DNA of 44,229 bases, taken from IMG/VR virus record IMGVR_UViG_3300025132_000080, positions 1 through 44,229 of that record; one strand, given 5' to 3'. The DNA comes from a virus. The number at the start of each line of letters is the position of its first letter. The stretch's first letter is position 1. Both the position numbers and the translations under genes were made by a program. Positions 1 to 6,857 of the stretch are shown here, in pieces. The notes under the pieces were generated by a model. The model was given only the letters and a program-made list of their open reading frames with translations, searched no databases and was not told the DNA's origin.

Positions 1-153
1 ATGAAACTTTTTCTTTATAGCCATATCAGCCATCATTTGATAATGTATAGCTGTATAAAACATTCTTTCATCGTGATTATCAGCTGTGGTCCACCAAGGA
101 TATTCTCCGTACGATAAGTCTAATAATTCTTCAAATGTATATTTCTTAACCAT
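1..153 (-). CDS. Hypothetical protein, 3' end outside window
   Basis: An ATG at 153 opens a frame that reads without a stop to the window edge (51 codons), starting MVKKYTFEELLDLSYGEYPW. An SD sequence GGAGG lies 7 nt upstream. The start overlaps the stop of the upstream gene by 8 nt, suggesting translational coupling. I do not recognise a family. Only the N-terminus is visible, so no function is proposed. Confidence 0.7.
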   Translation of the reverse strand, partial: MVKKYTFEELLDLSYGEYPWWTTADNHDERMFYTAIHYQMMADMAIKKKFH

Positions 154-544
154 TTTCAGCCTCCGTTAGTTCAGTATGACCAGCATCTTCCCAACTTTGA
201 TTATTTAAACCCTTCATTTTTAACCACATATTTCTATATGACGTATTACTTTCTACTCCTACTGGTAAACAGGAAACACAAAATCCTTGTTTTCTAAGTT
301 TTTCTTGACGTTTTTTATCCATACCAATGTGTAAAGCACCAGGACCATTACCTTCGTCATCCATTCCTACAAAGAATGCATCACCTTTATCTGTGGTAAA
401 TATTAAACCAGTACCTTCTTCTGGATATTCTTCATCCCATAAACCCCACCATACCATTTCTATTGTTCTACCTTTAAGTAATTTTTCTGCTGAATCGTAC
501 CACATTTTAGTTCTATTATATTTTTCTTTTAGTGTTTCGCTCAT
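146..544 (-). CDS. Hypothetical protein, 132 aa
   Basis: A 132-aa acidic, Trp- and Gly-rich soluble protein. No signal peptide or membrane segment is visible. It has two cysteines close together (CVSC near residue 90) but no second pair to complete a zinc site. SD GGGAGG lies 8 nt before the ATG. It overlaps both neighbours by a few bases and sits in the minus-strand early-gene operon. The family is not recognised. Confidence 0.75.
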   Translation of the reverse strand: MSETLKEKYNRTKMWYDSAEKLLKGRTIEMVWWGLWDEEYPEEGTGLIFTTDKGDAFFVGMDDEGNGPGALHIGMDKKRQEKLRKQGFCVSCLPVGVESNTSYRNMWLKMKGLNNQSWEDAGHTELTEAENG

Positions 545-765
545 TCAAATGCCTCCCTAGCCTGTTCATATAAATCACTTGTCATATTATCCATAGCATA
601 ATCTGCTTGTTTATCAGCCCATCCATCAAGTTCTGCTTGTGTTGTGCTTTCTAATAACTGCATTTCTTCTTCAAACTTTTCACGCATAGCATCTGTATCG
701 TAATGCGTTACTCCAGTTTCTTCATCTGTACTGCTATATACAGGTATACTTATAAATTTCATCAT
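541..765 (-). CDS. Hypothetical acidic protein, 74 aa
   Basis: A 74-aa acidic protein that begins with tandem Met codons and is predicted mostly helical in its second half (EEEMQLLE...LYEQAREAFE). Its stop overlaps the next ATG as ATGA, so translation is probably coupled. SD AGAGG precedes the start. No family is recognised. Confidence 0.7.
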   Translation of the reverse strand: MMKFISIPVYSSTDEETGVTHYDTDAMREKFEEEMQLLESTTQAELDGWADKQADYAMDNMTSDLYEQAREAFE

Positions 766-766
766 A

Positions 767-889
767 TTATTTTTTCCTCTTACTTCTTACACTAGACACG
801 CTATTATAGTACATAAATTCGTATCCAAGTTCATTCAACTTCTTAATTAATTTATCTATTTCTCTTTGTATTTTTAATATTTCGTTCAC
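767..889 (-). CDS. Small hypothetical protein with GTG start, 40 aa
   Basis: A frame of 40 codons runs from GTG at 889 to TAA at 767-769, encoding a Lys-rich helical peptide (NEILKIQREIDKLIKKLNEL). The GTG is preferred over an in-frame GTG at 898 because the SD (AAAGAGGTG) sits about 8 nt before 889 but would overlap 898. It overlaps the end of the upstream gene by about 38 nt and ends just before the downstream ATG. It is short and in an overlapping frame, so it is less certain than its neighbours. Confidence 0.5.
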   Translation of the reverse strand: MNEILKIQREIDKLIKKLNELGYEFMYYNSVSSVRSKRKK

Positions 890-1160
890 TTTGCTCACCT
901 CTTTCTTTAATTTTATCATCAACTTTTTTCATCTTTTGATAAATTTTTTGATATTTATTAGTATGGAAGATTATATTATTTCTGTTCAAGTGTCCTTCGT
1001 GTTTAATACTCCAAGTAGTATCTTGTTTAGTATCTTCTATTTCCTCTTCTGTAGGTATATGAGGCATAGGATACCTATCTACTCCGTCTTCAAAGTCTTC
1101 TGATTCTCTTAACTTGTAGTTATCCATACGTTCTATTTCTTTTTTCTTGAAATATCCCAT
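852..1160 (-). CDS. Hypothetical charged protein, 102 aa
   Basis: A 102-aa highly charged protein: acidic in the first half, very Lys/Arg-rich at the C-terminus (KERGEQSERNIKNTKRNR). The ATG at 1160 overlaps the stop of the upstream zinc-ribbon gene (TAATG), with a GGGAG SD 9 nt upstream. No membrane segments or recognisable domain are seen. The basic tail could bind nucleic acid, but that is speculation. Confidence 0.65.
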   Translation of the reverse strand: MGYFKKKEIERMDNYKLRESEDFEDGVDRYPMPHIPTEEEIEDTKQDTTWSIKHEGHLNRNNIIFHTNKYQKIYQKMKKVDDKIKERGEQSERNIKNTKRNR

Positions 1161-1408
1161 TACATTCTACTCCCATCCATTATTTTATCATATTTATCTT
1201 TATTGCCTCCGCATTCTTCAGCAATCTTTTCTTTAAATTCAAAGTATGTTATTGGTTTCACTTCATCTTCACATGTATCACACCAATAATTACTATTGTC
1301 CATAAAATCTACTAATGTTTCTGTGTTAATATCAACCCAGGCACCTTGAGATACTTCTTCTGAACCACAATAATCACATACCCACATATCATCCATATCT
1401 TTACTCAT
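1160..1408 (-). CDS. Small zinc-ribbon protein, 82 aa
   Basis: An 82-aa acidic protein with two CxxC knuckles, CDYC near residue 11 and CDTC near residue 43, the arrangement of a zinc ribbon. The spacing suggests a single structural zinc. Such small phage zinc ribbons often mediate protein or nucleic-acid contacts, but the partner here is unknown. SD GGAG lies 6 nt before the ATG. The start overlaps the stop of the 87-aa gene upstream. Confidence 0.75.
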   Translation of the reverse strand: MSKDMDDMWVCDYCGSEEVSQGAWVDINTETLVDFMDNSNYWCDTCEDEVKPITYFEFKEKIAEECGGNKDKYDKIMDGSRM

Positions 1409-1664
1409 TTATTTCTCCATCTAAAACTCTATATTTATTAATCCATTGCTCATTGTATTTTTCTACAACCGAAACTCCACAAAATATCCACCAACCTCTA
1501 CCGAATTTTTTATAGAATTCTTCACGTTCTGCAATATGTTCTTTGCTCCAAACGTCAATTGACTTAAAATTCTTAAGTCTTTCTTCAAAATTTTCTTTAA
1601 TTATAAAGTCATCAGAAGATTCTTTTCTATCTTCCCATGCTCTTTCCCTATTAGTTAATTTCAT
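1401..1664 (-). CDS. Hypothetical protein, 87 aa
   Basis: An 87-aa protein rich in charged and aromatic residues (FGRGWWIFCGVSVVEKYNEQW in its second half). SD GGAGG is 5 nt before the ATG. It lies directly downstream of a strongly structured non-coding segment (1680-1880), so its translation may depend on that RNA. No family is recognised. Confidence 0.7.
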   Translation of the reverse strand: MKLTNRERAWEDRKESSDDFIIKENFEERLKNFKSIDVWSKEHIAEREEFYKKFGRGWWIFCGVSVVEKYNEQWINKYRVLDGEINE

Positions 1665-1681
1665 ATTTCCTCCAAATGTTA

Positions 1682-1879
1682 TAGGAGTAGCTAGTATAAA
1701 TCAGTATACTATCTCCGAATCGCATTTATCTGTTGCTACTCCTAATTACTAGCAAGAGAATAGACTTTGTAGAGAGGGTCACGCTACGTTCTCTATATGA
1801 CTTCTGCGCAGTAGCCAGTCTCTATCAAGTGGTCTAATCTCAGGGACCTTATGCATTTTAGGAACCTATGCTCTTGCTA
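1682..1879 (-). ncRNA. Candidate structured RNA (~200 nt) between two genes
   Basis: This gene-free stretch has exceptional pairing. A perfect 10-bp stem (1682-1691 with 1735-1744) is stacked directly next to a perfect 7-bp hairpin (1692-1698 with 1705-1711, loop 6 nt). A 9-bp stem (1750-1758 with 1871-1879) closes an inner region holding a 6-bp stem (1770-1775 with 1790-1795). The distal arm overlaps the last codons of the DUF932 gene. There is no U-tract, so it is not an ordinary terminator. Orientation follows the flanking minus-strand operon. I cannot assign it to a known RNA family, and no tRNA features are present. Confidence 0.5.
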
Positions 1880-2651
1880 ATCTTGTTACTGTAGGGTATA
1901 TCTGATTCTCCATTAGATGTACAGACTCTCTATCTCTATGTGCAACGTGTGTTGCAATATAAGTACAAGCATTTAGTAAATCCCAATATGTATTCATATT
2001 ATTGTTTACGCAATATCTTGTAAAGTCTTCCATATATTGTGTTGGAATAATCTTAGATATATCTATCATATGTTTTTTTCTAAGCTTAGTACTTGTTAGT
2101 CTAGGAAATTCCTGTTCAAACAATTGAACCAACATAGTTACTGTATCAGTTATTGTCTTATCAATATCTACAATACCAGTATTATTGTTTTTATGTACTG
2201 CTTTTTTCTTAGTTAAAACATTACCAATTGTCAAACCATTTAAACAAACAAGTCTGAATGCACCACCCATTACATTAACTGATGTTGTACCATCATAACT
2301 ATTTGCAACGATTAATTGTGGATTTATCAAGTCGCCTTTATCAACTTTGACTTCAGTATTAGGAAAATTCCATTTCCAAATAGAACGTTGTCCACCAGAA
2401 AATGTTCTTGCTTCAGCTAGTTCAACTCCGTTTCCTTTTAATACTTTTTGTACTTTATCAACAACAGTCTTGTTGTCAACTACTTTATATTCATCAGTCA
2501 TACAAGATAGTACATCTCCTGTATCTTTTCTTACGATGAACTTGTACCCTGTTTCAGTCATTAAAGTTCTTTTCTTACCTTCAGCTTTCATAAAGGTTGC
2601 TGGAACTTCTTTAACTGGAAAGAGTGTTTCCTCCATTGCTACTATAGACAT
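1866..2651 (-). CDS. DUF932-family phage/plasmid protein, 261 aa
   Basis: The protein matches the DUF932 family of phage and plasmid proteins of unknown role. The recognisable core is the stretch around FRLVCLNGLTIG in the middle, preceded by a domain with repeated short beta strands (ETGYKFIVRKDTGDVLS). The ATG at 2651 (MSIVAMEETLFPV) is chosen because GAGGAG lies 9 nt upstream. An in-frame start 48 nt further up lacks this and would overlap the preceding gene more. Proteins of this family commonly sit among replication and recombination genes, as here. Confidence 0.8.
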   Translation of the reverse strand: MSIVAMEETLFPVKEVPATFMKAEGKKRTLMTETGYKFIVRKDTGDVLSCMTDEYKVVDNKTVVDKVQKVLKGNGVELAEARTFSGGQRSIWKWNFPNTEVKVDKGDLINPQLIVANSYDGTTSVNVMGGAFRLVCLNGLTIGNVLTKKKAVHKNNNTGIVDIDKTITDTVTMLVQLFEQEFPRLTSTKLRKKHMIDISKIIPTQYMEDFTRYCVNNNMNTYWDLLNACTYIATHVAHRDRESVHLMENQIYPTVTRLARA

Positions 2652-3045
2652 TTTTATATTCTCCTCGCTCAACTTTTGTTTTCTTTGGTGTTCTACCAAA
2701 CTTTTTTATTTCATTTTCTAATAGTTTAGATTCATTTTCATATTCAGATACAATCATTTGTTGTAGATATGCAAAGCCTTTACCTTGATATACTCTTTCA
2801 TCCATGTTGTATTGATGAATAATTCTTTCTACAGTACCATTAGGTATCTTTGATATTGCTTGCAGAAAGTAAAATGACTTTTGATTATTACTATCAGACT
2901 TAATATTCTCACGAATTAATTTTATAACTCGTTTTAATCTTCTTTGACATATTGTGTTTTCGCCTCTTGCTTCCAAGAGAGAAATGATACGCTTTATTGG
3001 ATTGTATTTTCTTCCGTTTTCGTGTCCACATGCTTCGCATTTCAT
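2611..3045 (-). CDS. Zinc-binding N-terminus hypothetical protein, 144 aa
   Basis: A 144-aa basic protein beginning MKCEACGHENG: one CxxC knuckle followed by a His, then helical segments rich in Lys, Arg and Glu. The ATG at 3045 is preferred to an upstream in-frame start because GGAGGAGCT precedes it directly and it forms an ATGA overlap with the stop of the 66-aa gene. Its 3' end overlaps the DUF932 start by about 40 nt. The compositional style (helical, basic, one zinc knuckle) suggests nucleic-acid binding, as inference only. Confidence 0.7.
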   Translation of the reverse strand: MKCEACGHENGRKYNPIKRIISLLEARGENTICQRRLKRVIKLIRENIKSDSNNQKSFYFLQAISKIPNGTVERIIHQYNMDERVYQGKGFAYLQQMIVSEYENESKLLENEIKKFGRTPKKTKVERGEYKNVYSSNGGNTLSS

Positions 3046-3242
3046 AGCTCCTCCACTAATGTCTTGGCAGCCCAAGTTTGTCTACCTTTATAATAAGATT
3101 CATTACTTCTATGCCATGCATCGTCAGGTATTTCAGTTATTAATACTTCTGCATTAATACCTACATTAAGTAATATTCCCTGTAAACCATGTAGACTAAA
3201 CCTAGAACCAGGCTTTAGTTTATTAAGATAAGTTTTCCCCAA
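3042..3242 (-). CDS. Hypothetical small beta-rich protein, 66 aa
   Basis: A 66-aa protein whose sequence (LKPGSRFSLHGLQGILLNVG...VLITEIP) alternates like a small beta barrel of SH3 type. This reading is by eye. It is sandwiched by 4-nt and ~20-nt overlaps in the operon. No family is recognised and no catalytic motif is visible. Confidence 0.65.
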   Translation of the reverse strand: MGKTYLNKLKPGSRFSLHGLQGILLNVGINAEVLITEIPDDAWHRSNESYYKGRQTWAAKTLVEEL

Positions 3243-3438
3243 TAGTAACCTCCCTACTATTTATAAGTTTTTGTTCTCTTCGTTTTAAAGATACCATGTC
3301 AAGAATATCAACTAAATCGCTTTCTAATCTTTGTAGTGGCTCTTTCATTTCACCATTTAAGGTGCTATTTTTAAGTGTTTCAACCATTAAGTTTACTTCA
3401 CTATCTGTTAGTTTAATTGTTATTACTGCTTCGTTCAT
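3223..3438 (-). CDS. Hypothetical helical protein, 71 aa
   Basis: Starts at ATG 3438 (MNEAVITIKLTDSEVNLM) with SD AAGGA about 8 nt upstream, a better match than the in-frame start 33 nt earlier. A short beta strand is followed by a long amphipathic helix that could be a coiled coil (LQRLESDLVDILDMVSLKRR). The function is unknown. Confidence 0.65.
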   Translation of the reverse strand: MNEAVITIKLTDSEVNLMVETLKNSTLNGEMKEPLQRLESDLVDILDMVSLKRREQKLINSREVTIGENLS

Positions 3439-3640
3439 TGCGTTTTTCCTTCGCCCATTCAATTTGCACAATATCGTCTATCAAATCTTTCTCACTAGAA
3501 CCAATATCTAAACTATTTTTTATTCGTTGTACGATTCTATTCCAAACAGTATTTATACGTAACAATTCTTGTGCTTGTTTAAGTTTATCCAAGATTCCTC
3601 CTTTTATACGAGGGTCCCAAGTAGCCATACCTGTACTCAC
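3413..3640 (-). CDS. Hypothetical helical protein, 75 aa; first gene after a promoter
   Basis: A 75-aa mostly helical protein, probably starting at GTG 3640 or ATG 3628; neither has a strong SD. It is the first gene downstream of the promoter at 3696-3724 and of a hairpin at 3644-3668, so its start region may be under structural control. No family is recognised. Confidence 0.6.
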   Translation of the reverse strand: MSTGMATWDPRIKGGILDKLKQAQELLRINTVWNRIVQRIKNSLDIGSSEKDLIDDIVQIEWAKEKRNERSSNNN

Positions 3641-3643
3641 ATG

Positions 3644-3668
3644 ACCAGGGATAACCGAATATCCTGGT
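3644..3668. promoter_or_regulatory. Inverted repeat in 5' leader
   Basis: ACCAGG-g-ATA pairs with TATCCTGGT, giving 9 bp with a single bulged base and a 6-nt loop (accgaa). It lies immediately downstream of the predicted transcription start and only 4 nt before the likely GTG start. It could be an operator for a dimeric repressor or an mRNA hairpin. No U-tract follows on either strand, so it is unlikely to be a terminator. Confidence 0.45.
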
Positions 3669-3695
3669 TAATCTCAATACATTGAACCCTCATAT

Positions 3696-3724
3696 AATAT
3701 AACATATTAGTATTAATTATTCAA
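3696..3724 (-). promoter_or_regulatory. Sigma70-like promoter
   Basis: On the minus strand TTGAAT (3724-3719) is separated by exactly 17 bp from TATATT (3701-3696). The -10 and the spacing are identical to the promoters at 6499-6527 and 32415-32443. It would start a transcript near 3689 covering the genes from 3640 leftwards. Confidence 0.6.
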
Positions 3725-3726
3725 CA

Positions 3727-4290
3727 CTAAAATGGTAAATCGTCAGCATCAAACTCTTCTTTTGTTACTCTTGTACCACCTTCCCAAGTAGAGACTTCAG
3801 AAACTTGTAAAGCTTTCTTAGTTTCTCCATCTTTATTAGTGAAGGATGTTTCTTTAAGAGTAATCAAGCAAGGAAGACCGAATACATCATCGTCTTCTAC
3901 AATGCCTAACTGAACAACACCACTTTCATTTTTAGAAAATGACACGCCCATTTTTTCAAAGAACTCTTTATAGCGTTTATTCTTCCACTCTTCACCTTCA
4001 TTAGGATTAGGTGTAAGCCATACGCCTTTATCTGTTCTATATTCTTTACCCACAACAAAGCCACCATCAGTGAACTCACCTGTAGGAACGTGATTATCGT
4101 TATTATCTTTACGTAGTTTAGGTAGTTTTAGTTTCTTGGCTTCTTCTGCTACCTGAAATGTAACATTAAATACATAACTGCCATTGTATTCATTCATTTT
4201 AAATGAAGATACATGGGCTGGATATGTAGCTTCTGGTACTGGTGTGTATCCAGAATCTTTATTTACAAAGTTAATATTAGCTTCTTTCAT
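3727..4290 (-). CDS. SSB-like single-stranded DNA-binding protein
   Basis: A 187-aa protein ending in the acidic peptide DADDLPF, the tail by which bacterial SSB proteins recruit replication and repair partners. The body is beta-rich, fits an OB-like fold, and contains aromatic residues (YVFNVTFQV). It resembles the phage DUF669/SSB-like group more than classical Ssb. It sits two genes from a single-strand annealing protein and near a Cas4-like nuclease, consistent with a recombination and replication module. SD GGAGAG is 9 nt before the ATG. Assignment as SSB rests on the tail and context, not on an identified OB domain. Confidence 0.7.
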   Translation of the reverse strand: MKEANINFVNKDSGYTPVPEATYPAHVSSFKMNEYNGSYVFNVTFQVAEEAKKLKLPKLRKDNNDNHVPTGEFTDGGFVVGKEYRTDKGVWLTPNPNEGEEWKNKRYKEFFEKMGVSFSKNESGVVQLGIVEDDDVFGLPCLITLKETSFTNKDGETKKALQVSEVSTWEGGTRVTKEEFDADDLPF

Positions 4291-4292
4291 GT

Positions 4293-4568
4293 TTATTTAC
4301 TCTCCGTGTTTGTGGTAGTAAACTTTTCTATTACTTGGTTTACTTCCGTTTTCAATTTCTTCATGTCATCTGAGTATTTAGCACCCTTTAATCCTGAAAA
4401 GTACAGCATAGGTGATACAAAGTTACCATCAGCTGTTTGTATATATCTACGCTTCACACCTCTACCTGCGCTAATAATACCATCATTTTCCATTTTTTGA
4501 TAAGTGCTTTTATCAATAACACCTTTATCTAACAAGTCTTTAGCTTGTCCTTCGCTTAATTTACCCAT
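4293..4568 (-). CDS. Hypothetical protein, 91 aa
   Basis: A 91-aa basic protein with a strong SD (GGAGG, 9 nt). It begins with a helical segment (LSEGQAKDLLDKGVIDKSTY) that looks like a small helical-bundle or HTH-like start, followed by a beta-rich middle. It lies directly between the SSB-like gene and a small gene next to the annealing protein. The role is unknown; the context suggests replication or recombination. Confidence 0.65.
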   Translation of the reverse strand: MGKLSEGQAKDLLDKGVIDKSTYQKMENDGIISAGRGVKRRYIQTADGNFVSPMLYFSGLKGAKYSDDMKKLKTEVNQVIEKFTTTNTESK

Positions 4569-4824
4569 CTTTATTTTCCTCCATAGGTTCTTCTATCGCA
4601 TAAGATAGATAGCTTTGATTAATATTTAAGTTGAGATGACCATTACGTCTACCTCCATACATTACAAATGTTAACATAGGTTTACCGTGATATAACTTAG
4701 TACCAGTAAACGTAGCTTCACGAAACTCTTTGCCATCGTTTACACCTATTGTATACTTTGTTTGCAGTTTATATATATCATCTCTAAAGTCAACTGCTTT
4801 GCCTTCAACATTAAGAGGTTTCAT
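4561..4824 (-). CDS. Hypothetical protein, 87 aa
   Basis: An 87-aa beta-rich protein (REATFTGTKLYHGKPMLTFV). SD AGGAGG is 4 nt before the ATG. It overlaps both neighbours (8 and 14 nt), which fits translational coupling with the annealing-protein gene upstream. No family is recognised. Confidence 0.65.
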   Translation of the reverse strand: MKPLNVEGKAVDFRDDIYKLQTKYTIGVNDGKEFREATFTGTKLYHGKPMLTFVMYGGRRNGHLNLNINQSYLSYAIEEPMEENKDG

Positions 4825-5368
4825 GTTGCCTCCTTAGTTTAGCCATAGCACCTTTAAAGTTAGCATCGTTTATCTCTTTACTATCAATAGCTTTATTTAT
4901 TTGCATAGTAAGTTCAGCATTATCTATTTTACCAAGTAAAATAAGCATTTCATTTACTTGTTTTGTATTCAACGCTTCAGGCTCAGTTGGTAAATCTTCA
5001 CCAGCGTAGATATATAAACCTAATCCATGTAACGCTATTGCTTTTGCTAGACAACGTTGTATAGAATTGTTTATTTGAAATGCGTTAGGGTTATCTACAC
5101 TTCTGTTTACATGGTCTAACACTGGGTGTACTTGGGTTCTTCGTACTCCTTCTACATTTACTGATACTTGTACAAACGCACCAGCCTCAGTACGCATATA
5201 AGGTGTTTCTATGCCGTTATCAAAGAAAGTATGTACTTCCCAAGTCGCATCTGGAAAGTTTTCTAATAATACTTTTACAGCCCAAGCCCAAGAAAGATAT
5301 GTAAATTTACCTTTCTTTTCAGTATGCTCACTTACATCTATTTTACTTAACGTTTGAAATGCACTCAT
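4811..5368 (-). CDS. Single-strand annealing protein, DUF1071 (Sak3-like)
   Basis: A 185-aa protein that matches the DUF1071 family of phage recombinases. The N-terminal block KGKFTYLSWAWAVKVLL and the central block FQINNSIQRCLAKAIALHGLGL are characteristic. Members are thought to belong to the Rad52/Sak superfamily and anneal complementary single strands during recombination-dependent replication. Its close neighbours are the SSB-like protein and a Cas4-like nuclease. The length is typical for the family. The C-terminal ~45 residues are helical and probably a partner-binding tail. Confidence 0.8.
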   Translation of the reverse strand: MSAFQTLSKIDVSEHTEKKGKFTYLSWAWAVKVLLENFPDATWEVHTFFDNGIETPYMRTEAGAFVQVSVNVEGVRRTQVHPVLDHVNRSVDNPNAFQINNSIQRCLAKAIALHGLGLYIYAGEDLPTEPEALNTKQVNEMLILLGKIDNAELTMQINKAIDSKEINDANFKGAMAKLRRQHETS

Positions 5369-5546
5369 TTAAATCCCCCCAATATTCATATAATTCATCA
5401 AAATTTCTCATGATTTTTTTCCACTTATCTTTATCAAGACCAGCACTATGCCTAGCTTCAGGACTAAACATATTATATTGCCCATCTTGTCTTACCTCCA
5501 AAAAAGCTATCCATTCATTTTTAGTTACTTTATTCTTTTCTTCCAC
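5343..5546 (-). CDS. Hypothetical protein with GTG start, 67 aa
   Basis: A 67-aa acidic/aromatic protein. The start is GTG at 5546, supported by SD GGAGG 9 nt upstream; no ATG is available nearby. It overlaps the annealing-protein start by 26 nt and the upstream zinc-finger gene by 22 nt. The family is unknown. Confidence 0.65.
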   Translation of the reverse strand: MEEKNKVTKNEWIAFLEVRQDGQYNMFSPEARHSAGLDKDKWKKIMRNFDELYEYWGDLNECISNVK

Positions 5547-5725
5547 GATTTATTTCCTCCATTTTTATCTAAACTAATCTGTAAAAGTTTTAATCTTACT
5601 GGTATTACTGCAGACATATTACATACACTACAACATCTACCTGTCATTATTGGCTCAGCATTATGTCCGTATGGGTCGTCTAGTACACCCTTGCACAAAC
5701 AACAATGCGTTTCTTCTTTGCTCAT
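5525..5725 (-). CDS. Small phage zinc-ribbon protein, 66 aa
   Basis: A 66-aa protein with CCLC near residue 8 and CCSVC near residue 31, linked by the conserved-looking stretch DPYGHNAEPIMTGRCC. I recognise this as a small zinc-ribbon type widespread in phages (PYGHNAxP...GRCC). The function is not established. The tail is basic (NGGNKSWKKRIK). SD AGGAG precedes the ATG. Confidence 0.75.
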   Translation of the reverse strand: MSKEETHCCLCKGVLDDPYGHNAEPIMTGRCCSVCNMSAVIPVRLKLLQISLDKNGGNKSWKKRIK

Positions 5726-5733
5726 TATTTCTC

Positions 5734-6483
5734 CTAAATATTATACAATCCAGGACAATATTTACCCTGAAACTCACAATACTTACATTCCCAGTTATAT
5801 ACTGGTACATTCTGTTCGCCTGGTGTTAGTGCTTCAGGTTTACCTGCAACGCTATCAGAAGTTTCATTTAAATCTGTCCAATAATTAAACGCTTCTTCAA
5901 GATATAGTTCACTAATCTTTTCTTCACGCATCATTGAATTGTCTTTATTATACCACATAATAGATAATCTTAAATCAGTAATATCTTTTTCATTACCTAA
6001 TCCTATTGCATATGTAGCTAATTGTAATTCGTAGTTCACACTTGGATTTTTATCTGGATTTCTACCAAACTTCATACGCCATTTCCAAGCACCTGCGGTT
6101 TTAATATCATATACATGTATCATTTCACCTTCTAGGTTTACTACACCGACATCTAAGTGTCCTACAACCATGAGTTCTGGTATCTCTATTCTATGTTCTG
6201 TTAGTACTTGAATCTCATCTGGTTTATCTACACGCTCTTCAATGTCAAAATCTTTTAGTGCTTCTTCAAAATCAGCGTGTACTAATGTACCTAATCTTAA
6301 AAGTCTAGCACTCTTTTCATTCATAGGGTCAAGCTCTAAGTCTTGTCTTCTATGTAATTGTTTTCTATAGCAACTACCTGCGCTACTAGCTGAAAACCAT
6401 CCTTTATATTTCTCATATTTTTTACGATTTTCTACACTTTTACGTTGCAAGTATTCGTTGTATATTTTTGGTATGTCTATCAT
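5734..6483 (-). CDS. Cas4/RecB-like PD-(D/E)XK nuclease with Fe-S cysteines
   Basis: A 249-aa nuclease of the PD-(D/E)XK superfamily, Cas4-like (PDDEXK_1). Key residues in order: C38, H69, D111 (VGHLDVG), D126-x-K128 (YDIKTAG) and Y151/Q154 (YELQLATYAIG). C-terminal C233, C236 and C243 with C38 form the likely 4Fe-4S cluster of Cas4/AddB-type enzymes. Such phage enzymes are ssDNA exonucleases that generate ends for annealing, consistent with the nearby SSAP and SSB. It has its own promoter immediately upstream, and no Cas1 or CRISPR array is present. Confidence 0.85.
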   Translation of the reverse strand: MIDIPKIYNEYLQRKSVENRKKYEKYKGWFSASSAGSCYRKQLHRRQDLELDPMNEKSARLLRLGTLVHADFEEALKDFDIEERVDKPDEIQVLTEHRIEIPELMVVGHLDVGVVNLEGEMIHVYDIKTAGAWKWRMKFGRNPDKNPSVNYELQLATYAIGLGNEKDITDLRLSIMWYNKDNSMMREEKISELYLEEAFNYWTDLNETSDSVAGKPEALTPGEQNVPVYNWECKYCEFQGKYCPGLYNI

Positions 6484-6498
6484 GAATCCTCCTCGTAG

Positions 6499-6527
6499 AA
6501 TATAACGATTTATCAGGTTATAGTCAA
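6499..6527 (-). promoter_or_regulatory. Strong sigma70-like promoter before the nuclease gene
   Basis: On the minus strand TTGACT (6527-6522), a 17-bp spacer, then TATATT (6504-6499). The expected start lies near 6492, inside the AGGAGG SD (6493-6488), so the message would have a leader of only about 10 nt. It drives the Cas4-like gene and the recombination module downstream. Confidence 0.7.
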
Positions 6528-6545
6528 TACCTTTTCAGGCTATAG
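6510..6545. repeat. Tandem 14-bp repeat flanking the -35 (operator-like)
   Basis: Two copies of TTWTCAGGYTATAG (6510-6523 and 6532-6545) match at 12 of 14 positions and are offset by 22 bp, about two helical turns. One copy fills the promoter spacer and the other lies just upstream of the -35, the geometry expected of paired repressor or activator sites. The binding protein is unknown; the 84-aa winged-helix protein encoded immediately upstream is a candidate. Confidence 0.5.
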
Positions 6546-6602
6546 AGGGCTGTATTATTACGTAACCATTTAACTATCACTCCGATAGCACCTATCTATT
6601 AC

Positions 6603-6857
6603 CTAATTTACTAATCTTCTATACTCGTATAGTAATTGAAGATTATTTTGAGTGTCTTCTAACACGTATCTACCAAAAGACTTATTATTTTTGTGTTCTT
6701 TTCTAGTATCAATGTCAAAGCCCTCTTCTCTTAATCTAAATATGATTGCACTTAATCTTGTAGCACTATACTTTTGAAATGCCTCCATAGATGTAATATT
6801 ACCATATCGTTTTAGATGTCCGAGAATACGCAATGTTTGAGTTTTATCTCTTAACAT
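6603..6857 (-). CDS. Winged-helix/HTH DNA-binding protein, 84 aa
   Basis: An 84-aa basic protein with the layout of a small winged helix: helix (TQTLRILGHLKRYG), helix-turn-helix (ITSMEAFQKYSATRLSAIIFRLREEGF), then a wing rich in basic residues (DTRKEHKNNKSFGRYVL). Such small phage HTH proteins act in transcription control or replication initiation. It sits beside the promoter with tandem operator-like repeats. The start has SD GGAGG at about 9 nt and overlaps the preceding stop by 7 nt. Confidence 0.75.
   Translation of the reverse strand: MLRDKTQTLRILGHLKRYGNITSMEAFQKYSATRLSAIIFRLREEGFDIDTRKEHKNNKSFGRYVLEDTQNNLQLLYEYRRLVN

Noticed and set aside
5448-5888. 146-codon plus-strand frame
   Set aside because: Opposite to three well-supported minus-strand genes with SDs and recognisable motifs; no SD and a hydrophobic antisense composition.
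5734-6483. CRISPR adaptation module suggested by the Cas4-like gene
   Set aside because: No Cas1, Cas2 or repeat-spacer array anywhere in the window; Cas4-like nucleases are common alone in phages.
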